From Dinochytrium kinnereticum (taxonomy: Eukaryota > Chytridiomycota > Chytridiomycetes > Chytridiales > Chytridiaceae), in the NCBI GenBank assembly GCA_027604005.1, contig JADGJT010000049.1:24640-88639 (forward strand): a stretch of 64,000 bases of DNA, written 5' to 3'. The notes beneath the pieces are model-generated. The model ran no database searches and was not told the origin of the DNA. It saw only the letters and a program-made list of their open reading frames with translations. Made by a program: the position numbers and the translations under genes. Shown here piece by piece: positions 36,401 through 50,415 of this stretch. Within the stretch, counting starts at the first letter, position 1. Each line of letters starts with the position of its first letter.

Positions 36401-39400
36401 GTTGAGAAGGGTCACACGTGTGGAAAGCTCAGGAAGATAATGGGGGTTGCGCAGCTTTGTGGTGACGTAAAAACGGAATTCGGGTGAGTACTCCACAGTC
36501 GCATCACCAATCTTTATGCAGGTCATTCCGCCTTGCTTGAAGGTTTGTTTTAGTAAAAGAGGCTCAAGGACGGGATCGAGCTCTTCTCCGACATTCTCCA
36601 AAAGAACCGGAGTGCCAAATTGGACTGCATTCTCAAGAGTTCGTATGTAGTCTGAGTCTGTCAACTTGATGACTTGAAGTGATTTTGCTTTCTCCATATT
36701 CTTAATCCACCTGTTAGCCTGGCCTTGTGGATCAATCATCAAGGGCCAACGCCTTGAATTCGATATGATTATGCCATTATCTATCGAAAAGGAGTCATTG
36801 GGAAGACCCGTTAAATTCCATTCTCGAATCTTCACTGGATCTCCCATAACCGTTGAAAGTTTGATGGTTTCCGAGCAAGGGATTCCTTTTGCTCGGCTCA
36901 ATTCCGTCCATTCTGTAAGGCATTCATCCCGATACAGTTTAGTGAATGCCCCAAGGTACGCTACAATCCCGGATGAAACCAACACATCACCGGTTAGAGT
37001 GATAAGCCTAGCCTCAAGATCTAACGCGCACTGCGTCCATCTATCTCTCTCATCCCCCAAACTCCCAATCAACTTCTCAGCTCTAACAAGCTGATTAGAG
37101 ACGGACACGACCTGTTTCTCAAGCTGCTCCTTCTTCTCCGTCATCTCCTTAAACTTCCCCTCAAGCGCAGCCATCCTATCCTCAACGGCTTTCAAGACTG
37201 CGCGCTTTTCGTTCAATTTGGTCATGGTTTGTGCAAGCTCTGATTGGGCCTTCTCCAGGGCCACTCGTTTCGGCGCGATAACTTTCGCGACTCTGTCGTA
37301 GCATTCCATTGCCCTCACCCATTTGCACAACCCTTCGGCGGCAGAGGAGGCATTTTTAATCTTGTCGGGGTCGAATTCGGGGTTGTCGATGTACTTTGCC
37401 GATCTAATCACCTTCATGATGTTGGGATGTATATTGTCCTTATCATATGCTCGTAAAGAGTCGAGGAACTTCATATCTGACATCAAGGTTTTTGAGGGGC
37501 CCCTGAAAAACGTTAGAAAGTCACCCGTCAAACTAAACTCACCAGTAATCCTCAATCTTTTTCCCAGAACCCCCGGGGTCCGGTATTTTCACAGGCTTCA
37601 TATCTTTCATAATGCAGACTGCTTCCATAACCAGCTTAACCGCCGGCGGTGGACTCTTCATGGATTTCAACACAGTAATATCTGAAGACTTGAGTGTGTC
37701 AAGTGCTGCAAGCGCCGACTCTAAAGCTGGAATAGCCTCAGCCAGACCAGCCTCACAGTCAAGTTTCATTGCTTTTGCTTCGTCAGCAGTTTTACTAGCA
37801 ATCTCCTCGTCGGCCTGAACTGTCTTTTTCGTCTCCAAGACCTCCCCAGATTCTCTCTCAATCTGAATCATAATCTTGTCAGTCTCTTCCTTTGTCTTGA
37901 TTAGCTGGGGTTGAAGCTCCCCAAGGTCAATCTGCATCTTTGCCACGGCTTCTTTTGCAAAGTTCAACTTCTCAAGGCCGTTGGTATAACGGTATTTTAA
38001 TTTGAGAACCGCGTTTCGTTTAAGCTCGAGAAGGCTTTTGAAGGCTTTGATTAGCTCAAGATAGGATGTTGGGGTGACGTAGTTATGCCGACGAAGACGG
38101 GCCAGGAATTGGTCGGAGAGTTTTCTTGTGCTTTCATGGAAGTGTTTGCACATTGATACGAGACCGACTTTGATGTTATCGTCAATCTTGACATCACTCA
38201 AAAACTTTGTCGCAACCATCTCCAAGGCGTCGTCGGGCCATTCTCGGAACCAGTTGATGGTGCAGCAGTTGATGAGGGAAGGGAATTTGCGAAGACGGTT
38301 TCGGAAGGCTTCTCCGACGGGACTCATTGCTAACACAATGTGTAAGTTTTCTCTGCAGCGCTCAATAAATTTGCTAAAGAGTGCAGTTGGAGAGCTGTCA
38401 GCTAGTCGTGAGAGACTAGGGTCACTGCTTCGCATCACTTCAAACAGCTCGTGCTTCTCATCGGTTGCGTACAAGTTCGGAACCTCTCCCGAGTTGAGAA
38501 TATTATTGATCTCCTCTAAGAAAGACTCCTGTTGAATCTGCGTGTCCGAGAATAGGAAGACGGTCGGCTTTCCAAATCCTCCTGCAGCTCTAAAAATCTT
38601 TTTCAGGTCCTCATGCCAGTTCTCCATGTTATAGTTCTTAGCAATCTCTACCTGATGAACGTCATACTCTGCCACAAATGCAGCCATTCTCGTTAAACTC
38701 TGGCGACCACTACCACCAACGCCAACAAGCAAGATATTTCCACGCGGCTGTAATAGAACTCGGCTAATCCGGGATAAATGCTCAACCGCGAAACGGAACA
38801 TTACGAGATCCATCGGCTTCTTACTGATGGCATTATAATCGCCAAGCTGCCTTTCCATCAATGCTGTCAGCTCACCCAAGTCCTCGACCTCGTCGTAAGC
38901 TTTGACGCCGTCCTTTGGCGCCAAGAATGTTCCGAAGATAAGGCTTCGAAGGTCCTCGTCCGATACAAAGCCTTTACCATCGTAGTCGTATTTCTTGAAC
39001 ACAGTCTTGAAGTCGATTCCAAATCGGTCTTTGACGACTTTTTTAGAATATTCGAAGATCCAAGTTCTGTCAGAGTCGTCAATTAAGCGGTCGTAGAACA
39101 CGCGATAAACTTCGTGCTGCCATAGCCGTATGATTTTTTGGGGGTCAGCATACAAGTCCGGCTTAGAAAGCAAAAGACCCTGCACTACTCGCGAAAAATC
39201 TCGAAGGTTGAATGTGTAATGCGATTTCTTTGGTGTTGGCAGTAAATTATCCATAGCACCTCTGTAAATATCCCTTGTAGCGTTGACAATTGGCGTAGCA
39301 AGAAGCTGAACATCACTAACAAAATTATTTGATGTGAAGTGCCAGGTCAGGACCGTTTCAAATATACGGCCAAGGGTTTGATCGTCAAAGTTCGTCATGG

Positions 39401-42400
39401 ATATAGTATTGAAATGTCTCAAGAACTATTTTTTTGTAGTTAGTAAGACTCACAATCAAGTTACATACCCTTGACGTTACGGGGTTCCTGCCACCACCGG
39501 GAGGTCCCATCGCCCCAATAAACTGGATGTCAACAAACTCCTGCATTGAGTTGTCCGTAAGATTATACCATCCATCATGATCCATCCACTGTCTTAGCAG
39601 CTCAATAGGAGGTTGCGCGCCGTATTCCTCACGCAATGGCATGTTTAAATCATCTACGAAAATAACATACTTCTTGCCCATTGTTGGACCGTAAACACCT
39701 TTCCTTCGCTTATCCATCTTGGACTCAATAATTTCCTGGGTCTGGTTTGCGGTCGTTTGGGCTGAAAAGGTGACGAAGAGATTCTGGTAGACATCTCTAG
39801 GCATATTGTTCACCAATGCGTTTTGAATATACATGGATTTTCCCGTTCCCGTTGGGCCAACAAACAGAATTTGCTTTCCGTGGAGGGCGAGAAGCTTCAA
39901 CATATAACTATATCTGGCTGTGTCGATTGTTGGGACAAGAATCTCATCAAACTTGGCTTTCGCAGGAATTGTAAAGTTGGATTGAATGGTTTCTGTCCAG
40001 TTCTTCCAACGACCGCCGTCCGCTTTCTCGTAAATAAAGTCATAGACAGATCCTTCGGGGACCTTTGCCTCGAATTCAAAGGCGGGAGCTACCACGTGTG
40101 AATCTATACCTTGAAAGATGCTCCGCAGATAGAAACTAAACTTTTCTCGTCCAGGCTCGTTTACGGAAGCCCCAATTGACCAGATAAGCGAGAAGAGCAT
40201 GAGCCCTTGAAGGTTCTTAGGGCTCAGATCCGTAATTTTCTGCCCATTTTCGTCCAAAAGACTCTCAAAAATGTTCAGGAAAGAGCTAATCAGGTTGCTA
40301 TCTAATGTTTCCGTTATCTCCTGGCACTCTTTTCGGATAAACAATAGGCAAGGTGCGACTAGCCAGTCAACAAGAGCTGTAAACATTGCCTGGTCGGTTT
40401 CGTTCAGTAAGTTCTTCTTAAGCCACGATACTATTAAAGTGTCTCGCCAGCCAATTCGGCTTGGCTCCATGTAGATCATACCACATCTACTAACCGTCGC
40501 TTAATCAACAAGTTAGTCACTTAGTTTCTTTTATGAAGTTAAAGTAGGTACCTGGGGAAGCCACAGCCAAATCTCTGACTTCGAAAATGAGACTCATGGT
40601 GGACGAAAGCTGGATGATTTCTCCACTGTTCAAGCAGAGCTTTCTGTTATCATCCAGCACCGTGTTCATATTCTCAATCCAAATAGCGTCAACGGGACCG
40701 TCAAAGATAATCCACTTCCTCTCCGGTGTTTGCGCTGATGCAAAGTTTCGGAAATTTAAAGCTAGCACTCCATCAGACCACTCATGCGTTACAGGATCGA
40801 ATTGACCGTAAAGCTGACCCATTGTGATGGATTTCGGATTCAGAACCGACACAAGTACCTTAGATTCAGCTTCCGGGAATGCTTTTGCAATGTCCGAAAG
40901 CGCTGACTGCAATACGCGGTAGGCCGTCGTTTTCGCAGAAAACGATTCTCCCACAATCATGAATCCATGTCTGACGAGCATCATTTCATAGATCTGAAGA
41001 ACCTTTTCAGAGAATGCTGGAACATTTTGAACGTTCAGCTTATCACAGTTGGCTTGTATAGACGCTAGGAGTCTTTCATAGTCAGGTGTGGGAAGAACAA
41101 CTCCTGGGAAAAGATCTGCAGTGATACCCTTGAATAACGGTATATCTTGAGACAAGAACTTGGCTAGGTTGACGTCGATGATCGAGCGAAGGACCAGAAT
41201 ATTCTCGTTCTCGTTGGAGAATTTAAGTTTGAGAGCACCTGCGGCGGATAGCACAGATTTTACAGCTCTCATTCCGTAATCGTAGTGATCCTGTGATGAT
41301 AGTTGCTCAGAACATAATCTGTAAGTTGCGGTAATTTTCACTGCCAAGCCTCTTGCATGAACGAACCCGAACGAGTAAAGTGAAATCTCTGCAATTAGAG
41401 TGTAGTCGGGTACCTGTAAAATATTAGAACATTAAGTCGACCCTCAAATCTCCTACCATCATAGCGACAGGTCTTTTTTTAAGGATTACAGAGTTTTCAT
41501 GAACGAAAAAACAATAAATTATGGTTAGGTTTAAATCAAAAGACAAAAGACTATGAGAAAACGCACCGGAATAAAGCCTTCAAATTATCCGGCAGTTCAC
41601 TTCTACCAGCATATCCAGGATTCATTGTAATAAAACAGTTCGCCACAGGATTCAGGTTTAACTCTGTCCCCTCAAATACGAACACTTCTAACTTTGCCGC
41701 CTTTGCACGTTGAATCGTGAGAATCTGCTGAGCAACGACAGACAATACTTCCAAATCAATTCGATTAAACTCATCGAAGCATGCCCAAGCACCCGCCGAC
41801 GCGAGACCTTTAAAGAATTTACCCATTGCAATGTAGTCAAGACCATCAGAGCAGTTATAGACGACACAAAACATAGCAAGGGCCTTTGCCAAGTCTTTAA
41901 CTGTCTCGGTTTTTCCGGTACCGGCTGGTCCTTCCGGAGCTCCGCCTAAGTTTAGTTGCAAAGCGCCGAAGAGAGTTCTGTAACATCTATCCGTTAAGGG
42001 AGTGATAACGAGACGGCCAGTGTTTCCAAGGTACTCGTAACCGTACTTTTGTGTTGAGTTAATCATTCTCACGAGGACGCCAGTGTCCTTTTCAAAGTAG
42101 TAGCGAAGTTGGCTAAGCCAGTTAAAATCTGTGATAGACGAGACCTTGTCTTCATCAAGCTTGTTAATGACATCCCTAGCGTGGACGTCGATCTGGATAA
42201 AATTATAGCAGTGAGTACAAGCAACATCTTTCAATACTAATTAAATTACCACAACAAGGGCCTCCAATGTGATTCTTTGAAGTTTGGACAAGTTGCCACG
42301 AACTAGCTCTACAATCTTGGACAGCCTCTCAACGCTAAGCTCAAAGTACTTCTTCAAGCCGTTCTGGCGTCCTTCCATTATAACAAATTCTACGTCTTTA

Positions 42401-45400
42401 GTCCAATAAACAGAGCTGACACCAATAACAACTTGACCAGGCCAATCCAGCACCCACTTCTCTCTCGGTGAGTCTTTATATGCGTTAAAGGCGCTCTGAG
42501 TTACGTCTCTCATGCTGGTAAGCATCATTTTTTCAACTTCTAGAAGCCATTTTTCTACCGAACCCGCCGCCTCCACTGTAGAGACAGGAGAGGTGAAGTG
42601 TACATACTCTTTCTGGGCACTGAACATGCCCAAAATGTCCTGGCTGGCATCGAATTGAAGAGAGTTAATACCTTCGAAACATTTCTTAAGATGAGGTTGA
42701 ACACGTAGTGGGTCTCGGGTCTCAGAGAGGATCTCAAGCATCTCATCGTTCGATAGGAAGAAGAACCGAGGGAAGAAGAGTCGTTTAACCTCGAGGTATT
42801 GGTTAAGACCTTTTTGAATAAGTTCGAGCTCGCCGTTACTTTCTTTTAGTTTTGCTAAAAGGCCGGGAAGGGCTGTGACATGAAGAACACGGCGGTCAAG
42901 GGCTGTGTGGGCCATAATATCTTTCCATGTTTTGTTAACGGACACGAAGCGCTTTCCTTCGGCTGGCATCTGTCGCATGATATCCTCGGAGCTGAAAATA
43001 GGTTCGAGATACAGCCAGGTGGCCTGCACTTTAAGCCATTCATCGAGGATTTCCTAGAAAAGATCGAGGATTAGATAAGCCTAAACTATGGTCAGATACC
43101 TGAATAGTAAGCAAGTGCTCTTCCCAAGATTTCGATTCCTCCTCAAAGGCTTTAATGAAAGGAGACCCTCTCATAGTCTGGATCTTAACAATATGATCAT
43201 CTAAGAGCGTCTGAATATCATCAATGGCGCAAAGAATCTGGGTTCCAGTATCCCTGTAATCCACAGTCGCCAACTCCACATTCTGCCACTCTGAGTACAT
43301 TTTTTGCAATGCCTTTTCGAACGAGAATTCCTTGGAAGCAACCGAGCTGATCTTCTCCAATTGATCCATATATTCGCCAAGGCTTCTCTCTAAAACAGCA
43401 CTTAAGCTCGTAGACTCGTCAGGCTGGAAGCGGAAACCCACGATCTGCGAGATATCCCTCCAGTGGCGTTCTCGCAGTCCAGGATTGCAAAGCGTTGTTA
43501 TGAGCGGAAGGTGAACTTTGAATCGCTCGAGCTGTTCCTTTGTAATTTCTAAAATCTCCATAGGGCATGGGTCGTTTTGGAAAGTTTGTGAGAGCTTGTA
43601 CATCTGTCTCCACATATTCGTTACTTCCGTTTCAACCACCTCCGGATCCAATTTCAAGAATGGCCCATTCATCCAGGTGTGGTAACATCTCTGGAAATCT
43701 ACAGAAGTTTGGTAAAGCGTCAAGAATGGTGATAATCCTTGAATCGCGTCACTCAAGGCTGGGAAGTTTGTGGGTTCCCATCCAAAGATGCTTTCCTCAT
43801 GATTGAACGACTGAATCTTCTCTGAAACAGAGTCCATTCGGCCTTGAAGTTTTTGAGCGGCTTTGAGATACTTTGTGAGCTCAGAGTAGTCTCCAAAGCT
43901 GTGGTATTCATCGATCTGCTTCGCGTAGCTATCCACTTCAATCAGAAGACGTTCCCTTCGGGTTTTCAGATCTTCCTGATTGGATTGCCGTGATTTCATT
44001 AAGATGCTTTCTCCTTCTGAAAAAATCGGAATCATTCGCTGTGGCCAAGTAAATACAACGCTATTTAGTTCAAAATCGTCCCTTTTCAACTCAGAATAAG
44101 TGATCATAAAGTTTAGCCTTACAAATAAATATCAATATTGTGCTCATTTCAATCAAATAAAGTACCTTTTCTTTGCTTCTTCGACCGCATCCTCAAGGGT
44201 CCTCATGGTCACATTTCTGCTGTTCTCCATCGCCTTTTGAAGATTCACCATTTCTGTTACATTCGACGGCACTGTCAGCAGCACGGACGAAATTTCCTCG
44301 AACGATTGACAAATGCTTAAAACGATTAAGGACACATTATTCACTCTATGGATCACGTACCTTTGGTTGACAACTCGGTTTTCTATTGCCATCTTTTCCA
44401 AAATCCGATTTGCCAGACCAAATGCCCTGTCTGATAGATCTCTTATAATATCATCACAGTGGAGTTCAACCAAGGGAAAATGTACTATGTAGGGGTACGC
44501 GCTATTGATTTGATTTGTTGCAAGATTTCGAAGTCTTTTCACTTCCTGTAATGAATCCTTTCAGCCACAGAGCAACTTCAAAGCAAATTTCTTACCTCAA
44601 AAAGTTTCTCCTGCGTTTGTTCAGTTTTTAAGAATTCAGTTATGTCATTATCAGAAGACCGCGTGATTAAAGATCTGTGCTTATCAAATTCATTTGCATA
44701 AAGTCTTGGCGCCTCCAAAAGCCGCTGCAGATTATGTCTAAGAGAAGTTCGTGCAGCCTCGACGACAGCAGGTAAGGTTGCTTCAAAAGCAACTCTAATG
44801 CACTGATCTGGTTTCACGCTTAACATTCCAGCTCTACTGGTTGTATTGGATGTAGCCCCATTGGAGAAGAGTTGTGTCTCAATTTTAGGAATCTTATCTG
44901 CAGCAACAAGTAGCATATCCAGAAGGCCTTCAATTGTGGATATGACTTCCCCTGATGACGGCTCAAACTTCATTTTACCGTCCTCTAAAAGAAGCTTCAC
45001 TATGAAAGATAGAGGTTTACCGTTCTCCACTTTTCGAGTCGCCGATGCAACGGTCCCATCAAAAAGTGAGAGGAAGTCGTCCATGGATTGATGAACTATC
45101 GATCTCAGCTGGTCACCTAAAATAAGGGATACAGTCCTAAAAAAACTTTCCATTTTTTCGGTTGGAATGGAAGACCATTCATTCTTTTTGCTTCCTTGAT
45201 AGAACACGTTCAACATCGCGGGATACCAACTAAATCTAGGTTAGATCACCTTCACCCTATTTTCCCCGAAACCTGGTCATGATTTTTTCGTGGGCCTTTT
45301 CGATCTTTTGTGAGATGGCTGTTTTTAGACTACGAAGATCAAATGAGGCTCCTTTCGTTAGAAAGGGCTCGATGTCAAATAATCTCATGCTTTTGAATGA

Positions 45401-46272
45401 GTGCCAGGTTTCAAAGATTCCCAAAACGGTGGCGTTAACGATGAATAATGACGATTTGATTTTTTCGTATGAGTATATGTAGGATGCGCTCCATGTTGGT
45501 GTCGATGAGCGAATACTTAATCAGTATTAGTGAACTATTTTCAAAATCTCAAAACCTTACCGAACAAAATCCGCTTCTCGTGTTTTCTCGGATGAGTCTA
45601 CATCTTTTTTATCTCGAGGATCCTTCAACACAAAATCAACTAAAAAGAAATTCAATTAACTTCGTTTGTGAAGGTAAAAACCGCACCGATCGCTTTTTTC
45701 ACGCTCATATGGTAGTCGTCACGCATCTCGCTTGATAGAGAGGCAAGTGTTGTTTGATGGTAAGTTTTAAGTCTTTCCGACAAAAGCTTTAGCACATTAT
45801 CCAGCCATTCATCCTCCATTTCGGCGACATGATATGTATCGATACCATTCAATATGTAATAGTAGTATCTTTGCTGTTCAAATTAGATGGGGAAACATTT
45901 GAATTTCTATACCATCGTATCCTTATCTAGCATCCGATCAGCTCCATCAGGACCGTTTTGTTCTGTATGACCAATGTCCCCCAGATTCGAGTACGGATGC
46001 TGCCTATAGGCTATTTCAGCACATATTAAACTCCCACATCTCCAAACTTACATCATGATGTTCACAAGGGTTGTTCGGAAAGATTCCTTGTCCCTCTTTA
46101 CCACCAACTTATTTGAATTTGAGGCCGCTTGGGCCCCGCCCTTTGAGGCAACTTCATTTTGACCTTTGGAAGCAGAATCGGCGTTCAATCCAATACTGTT
46201 GGCAAAATGTTCCCTTGGCGAAAGTCGTGAAAGATCCTTTAAGTCTAACTCAGTGTCAGATCCGATGTTCAT
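33439..46272 (-). CDS. Axonemal single-headed inner-arm dynein heavy chain (DNAH7/DNAH3/DNAH12 type)
   Basis: More than 13 exons span 12.8 kb and code about 4,000 residues, the size of DNAH7. The N-terminal tail starts [17 protein letters not shown] and includes [14 protein letters not shown] and the [20 protein letters not shown] segment. AAA1 has [20 protein letters not shown] (about 41908-41931). AAA2 has [10 protein letters not shown] (about 40925-40955), where the last Walker A glycine is alanine. AAA3 has [14 protein letters not shown] (about 39840) and AAA4 has [17 protein letters not shown] (about 38710-38735). The coiled stalk and binding tip lie at about 37000-38000, followed by AAA5/6 ([20 protein letters not shown]). 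The C-terminus ends [15 protein letters not shown]. It drives flagellar beating as an inner-arm motor. I see no stop or frameshift within the recognised exons. A dynein of this kind means the organism makes motile flagella. Confidence 0.96.
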
Positions 46273-48173
46273 CCTCTAATTTTAGATAAAAACCTGACGG
46301 CAGCGGCTGCAGAAAGTTTTGGATCCGGGAAAAGAGGACCACGGGAGATTCGCCGCTTCGGTCCTCTAAGCTGGGGACAAACGAGGAATCTTTTGCCCAC
46401 GACCTTCCTCGAGTTCCTGTTGGCAAAAGATTCTTCTGTTGGAATTGATAATAGAGTCAGCGATGCATCCCTCCATATATCCATCCGTCCATCGATTGGT
46501 GGGTGGGTTGGCATGCAAATCAAATACCTTTTCCTTTGCCTCATCCCTGATCATGCACAAAGCTGTCAGCATCTATCTCCAGCCACCTTTAAGCGCCATT
46601 TCTCACCTCATTTTGTTTCAACGTCGCTGCCGGTCGTTCAGCAAGGGCATGCGATCCAATGCACCAGCTCTGTGAAGGTCTTGTCAACCAAGTCGAATTT
46701 GTCAGATTTACAGCAAAGACTCCAAAGATTGTAGTTGGTCCTTTGCAAACTGAAGACTCAGCGGCGATATCTTGGGTGATTTCGACCGCGCTGAATGACT
46801 ACCGATAAGATTGAAACAGGATGGAATACAGCCTCCTGGTGACAGTCATGGCGGCAGTATGATGCATGTTCTGGTTTCGCCCGCAGCAATTTGATCTGGT
46901 CAGACATTACTACTTATATTCAGGAATTGGCCTTTAGCGCAGCCGACGCGTTTGTATTTTTAACAGCCTGACTTACTTCTATGGCTTTGACACGCTTTCC
47001 CTATCATCAGGCATTACTATCCGTAGAAAACAGTGGTGTTTTTCTTCTTCTTCTCTGCTACTTGCCCAGCTGCGTGAAGACAGCCTTCATTTCGAAGTTA
47101 TGCGAATGAAATGGTAACCAAACTTCCTCAACCGTTTTGTACTTTCAGGATTTCCCTCCCTCCTCACCGCCTACTTTTCCCTTAGATTATTCAACGAGTT
47201 ACCTGTAAAATGCAGACAGGTATTTGAAAGTTCAGCCAATATTTCCGACCAGACGAGGTGATGAACCTTTACTGTATCCTTTATATGATGGGGCTATATA
47301 TTTTCTTACCAAGTTCAGCGACTCGCTGTGTACCTTTATACTTCTGCCTTAAACTTAACGTGAGTCCTCCTTGGAATAGGTTTTATGGAGACCGACCCCG
47401 CCTTTCGCTTTTGAATGGACGAGATCAATACTCCCAGAGCGATACCATAGGGATATGGTTTTAATACATATGTAGTTGTTTTCCTCTTCTACGTTTGATA
47501 GTTTATTATTTTAAACCCAATCATTTGCGCTCATGATTCTGGCACCGACTGCTATTGGAGTACTCATAAGACAAAAAGGGTGAAAGAGGAGAGATGGACG
47601 CATTTCTCTCCCATTAACCCCGAAAGCCCGTCGTTTCACTTCCCATCCAAGTGGCTTCAACAACGGGCCTCAAGCTTTCAAGAGTGATCTGCTGAGCCAA
47701 TATGTTTGCCGATGAGAGCGGTTTTGGCAGTGAATCGATTGTCAATGGTCTTAAGTAATAGCCGAAACGGGGCTGGTCTAATTATTCGCCATCAGTCGTG
47801 ACCAGCGAGCTTCTGCCAGGATTAGTTTGTAGAGAGGCTGTTGTAGCATCCGTGTGAGGTGGGGCTGAAAGCCAATCACCCCAGGTCTGGACGAATTGCC
47901 GTTGTCGACGCCTGCGTGGTAATGACCAACCGCACGCTTTGAATATCTTCCACCGTCGTCCTCTATCCCTCTAAATGCTTACTTAAGTTTATGCGCGGTC
48001 TGGATAGATTTATTATAACTAGGGTCTTTCTATGATGATGCACAGTGGTCGAAAGCCATCCAAACAACTCAAGTTCTTCATCTGCATTCCAACTCCAGGC
48101 TGAAGAATGCACCGACTCCCTTGTCTCATAAATTCGTGTTAACTCTGCTATGGTGGAGCGCTGAAGGATTGCA
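46273..48173. other. Sparse 1.9-kb intergenic region
   Basis: Nothing with a recognisable domain was found on either strand. Short open frames (for example 46393-46734 and 47963-48280 antisense) have no family features. The left end must hold the dynein promoter. A GC-containing stretch at 46300-46700 and an A/T-rich stretch near 47250-47560 are both plain. This is the largest gene-free stretch before the giant gene. Confidence 0.45.
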
Positions 48174-49843
48174 ATGTGGGTGTCCAAAAAAAAAACATCA
48201 ACAAACAAAGCTGTCCGAACAGAAATGCTTCGCCGGCAGCCGTTACCACTCGAGCTTGTGCAGGACGTGATGGTGTACATGGACTATCACGATGCCTTGT
48301 GGACCCTGGCTAGGGTTTGCAGGGCCTGGCGTCGTATATCGGAATCCCTGCGGTGGCGGCATATTTACATTTCATCCGGCTCAAACCTCAGCAACTTGCT
48401 CACCGCACCACCGCATGCTAGGATTAGGCAGCTCCTTCAGCACACTCGAACTATAAGCTATCCGCGAAGTTTCGACATTGGGAGCCACAGCTTGATCGTT
48501 TATTTCTTTACGCTCTTGCCACGGCTGGTTGACGTTCAGCCGCTTTCAGGCTTCACAGTTCGGACCCGTATCGACCCAACATTGTTTGACGAGCTCTCTT
48601 TTCGTCCAAACTTTCCACTTTTCATTATGACTAAAGAGAAATATGAGAAATGGATGAGAGAGCTGTTCGTAGGGCCTGTGCCAGCATTTTTGAAGTCGGT
48701 AGCGAACTCTCTCTCTCACATCACGGAGCTGGAGATGAATTGCGAATTTCCCTCGCCAGAGGTGTTCGAGGTCCTGAAGGGCTTTCCTCACCTCTCAAAG
48801 ATAAAGTTACCCCTTTTTAAGCCGGAACTTCTTTTGGCGTTTCTCGAGATCCCCTACGAATCGCTGAGGTATTTGGAGCTACAAGTTCTGCTTTCTGAAG
48901 ATCAGGATTCTTTAGAAGACCTTCAACACCATGCCGGATGCTTCCAACACCTTCAAGAATTTCACCTGCTGCTCTCTTGGCCAAAGAGGCGTCAGGTGAT
49001 GTCCCTGGTCCATGAACTGGCGATCTATCGACTACTAGCACTCTCTGGACCCAGCCTAGAGACTCTTACCATCATTTTTGGGTGGCGGATGACCCAGGAC
49101 CTACTCAAGCAGATTCATTTCCTTTTCCCCCAAATCATCACACTTTCACTGAGCTACACCATGGAAAAGGAGCCCATTGAGATTATTAACCTGAGAGTTT
49201 CTCTAACCTCGTCAACCTTTCTTTAACGGTCTCGACACACGTTTTCACCCACTATCTGTCTTTGGCTGAGATGGGATCCACACCATGGGAGTCTCTAAAA
49301 GCCCTTCGTCTTCGATTCAATGACAGTTTCACTAGGTTGCCCCCCTTTCCCCTTCTTAGCTTTTTGAACCGTCTTCACCGGCTCGAATCTCTCGAAATCA
49401 TCAAGCCACGTTTTTGCACAGTGTACATGGTCAAACTCTTGACCGCTCTCGGAACTTCTAACATTAGACGTCTTCGCACCCTCGTCTTAGGTTTTGAGCG
49501 ACTTCCCAGCGATGATTTGAGCTCTTACATACTGGAGATAGAGAAGTTTCTCAACCTTCCAAATGAATCGTATTCTCGTGATGAGGTGAGCTTTAGCCAC
49601 AGGACTTTTTGGAAGTTTCCTGATCTGGAAGTGTTTGAGACCCCTGTGTCGGAGGAAGAGAAAGATACTCCTTTTTGGAAGGATGTTCAGAAGATCGCTC
49701 AGATGCGTGGTGTTATGTTGAGGCGGACTCTTGGTCGCCAAATGGTACCTTTTGTCTGGGTTTGGGTAAAGATTTTGGAGGAGCCACCACTGCTGATGGG
49801 TAGAACTGAGTGGGTGTATTCAAGGAAATCTTTGCTATTATAA
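48174..49843 (+). CDS. F-box protein with leucine-rich C-terminal region
   Basis: An F-box is visible as LPLELVQDVMVYMDYHDALW followed by TLARVCRAWRRISESLRWRH, so the protein probably binds Skp1 in an SCF ubiquitin ligase. The rest is rich in L-x-L segments (HITELEMNCEF, YLELQVLLSED, EFHLLLSW, ITLSLSYTME) like fungal F-box proteins with irregular LRRs. The start may be 48174 or, better for the F-box spacing, 48225 (MLRRQPLPLEL). The frame shifts near 49197. Either a 74-base GT-AG intron (49197-49270) joins INLR to MGSTPWESLKALRLRF, or a one-base indel separates two parts of one exon. Either way the C-terminal part runs to 49843. No single orthologue can be named. Confidence 0.7.
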
Positions 49844-50415
49844 TAAAGATCATTCATACCTGTGCGAAGGTGTATCCACATTTAAATTCTCTTGCAACCC
49901 TATGGTTACAATTTATTTTCCCATTTGCCGGCGAAGATAAAGGACGAGGCTAAACAACTCTGTCTCAGATACTTCAGAGATAAAGAATCGTTTATTATCA
50001 AAAAAAAAAAACAACAAGAAAGAGCAACAGGAAAACAAATGGCCTCATCAGAATGGCCCACTAACTATTAAAAGAAAGTCACAGAGTCGACAACCAACAA
50101 TGAGTTCAACAGAATAAAAAACGAAAACACCTCCAGCGCCATCTTATAGAAACTAAAAAAACAACAAAAAGATTATTGAAAGCCACTGTACACGACCGCC
50201 GAAGAAACTCGTTAAAAAAAAATATAGAGAAAAGAAAGGAAAACGGTGTATAAAATGAAAAGGAAAGACCGAAAACCGGTTGCCAGAACAGCCGCCACGC
50301 AAAGCACCAAAAGAATTACGATAGAACAGAAAAAGAAGAATAAGACAGAGCACGGCTGGCGGGTATTATGCTCCGACAATAATAAAAAAGAAAATCATAA
50401 AGGAAGGTAAGGGTC
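49844..50415. other. Intergenic 3' region, A-rich
   Basis: This lies between the stop of the F-box gene and the stop of the giant gene, which converge. It is A-rich, with runs of aaaaaaaaaa near 50000 and many aaaa tracts on the plus strand. On the minus strand it would hold the giant gene's 3' untranslated region. No open frame with recognisable content was seen. Confidence 0.5.

Noticed and set aside
46273..48173. Possible tRNA or small gene in the long gap
   Set aside because: I looked for a T-loop-like ggttcgaatcc and for domain-bearing frames and found none.
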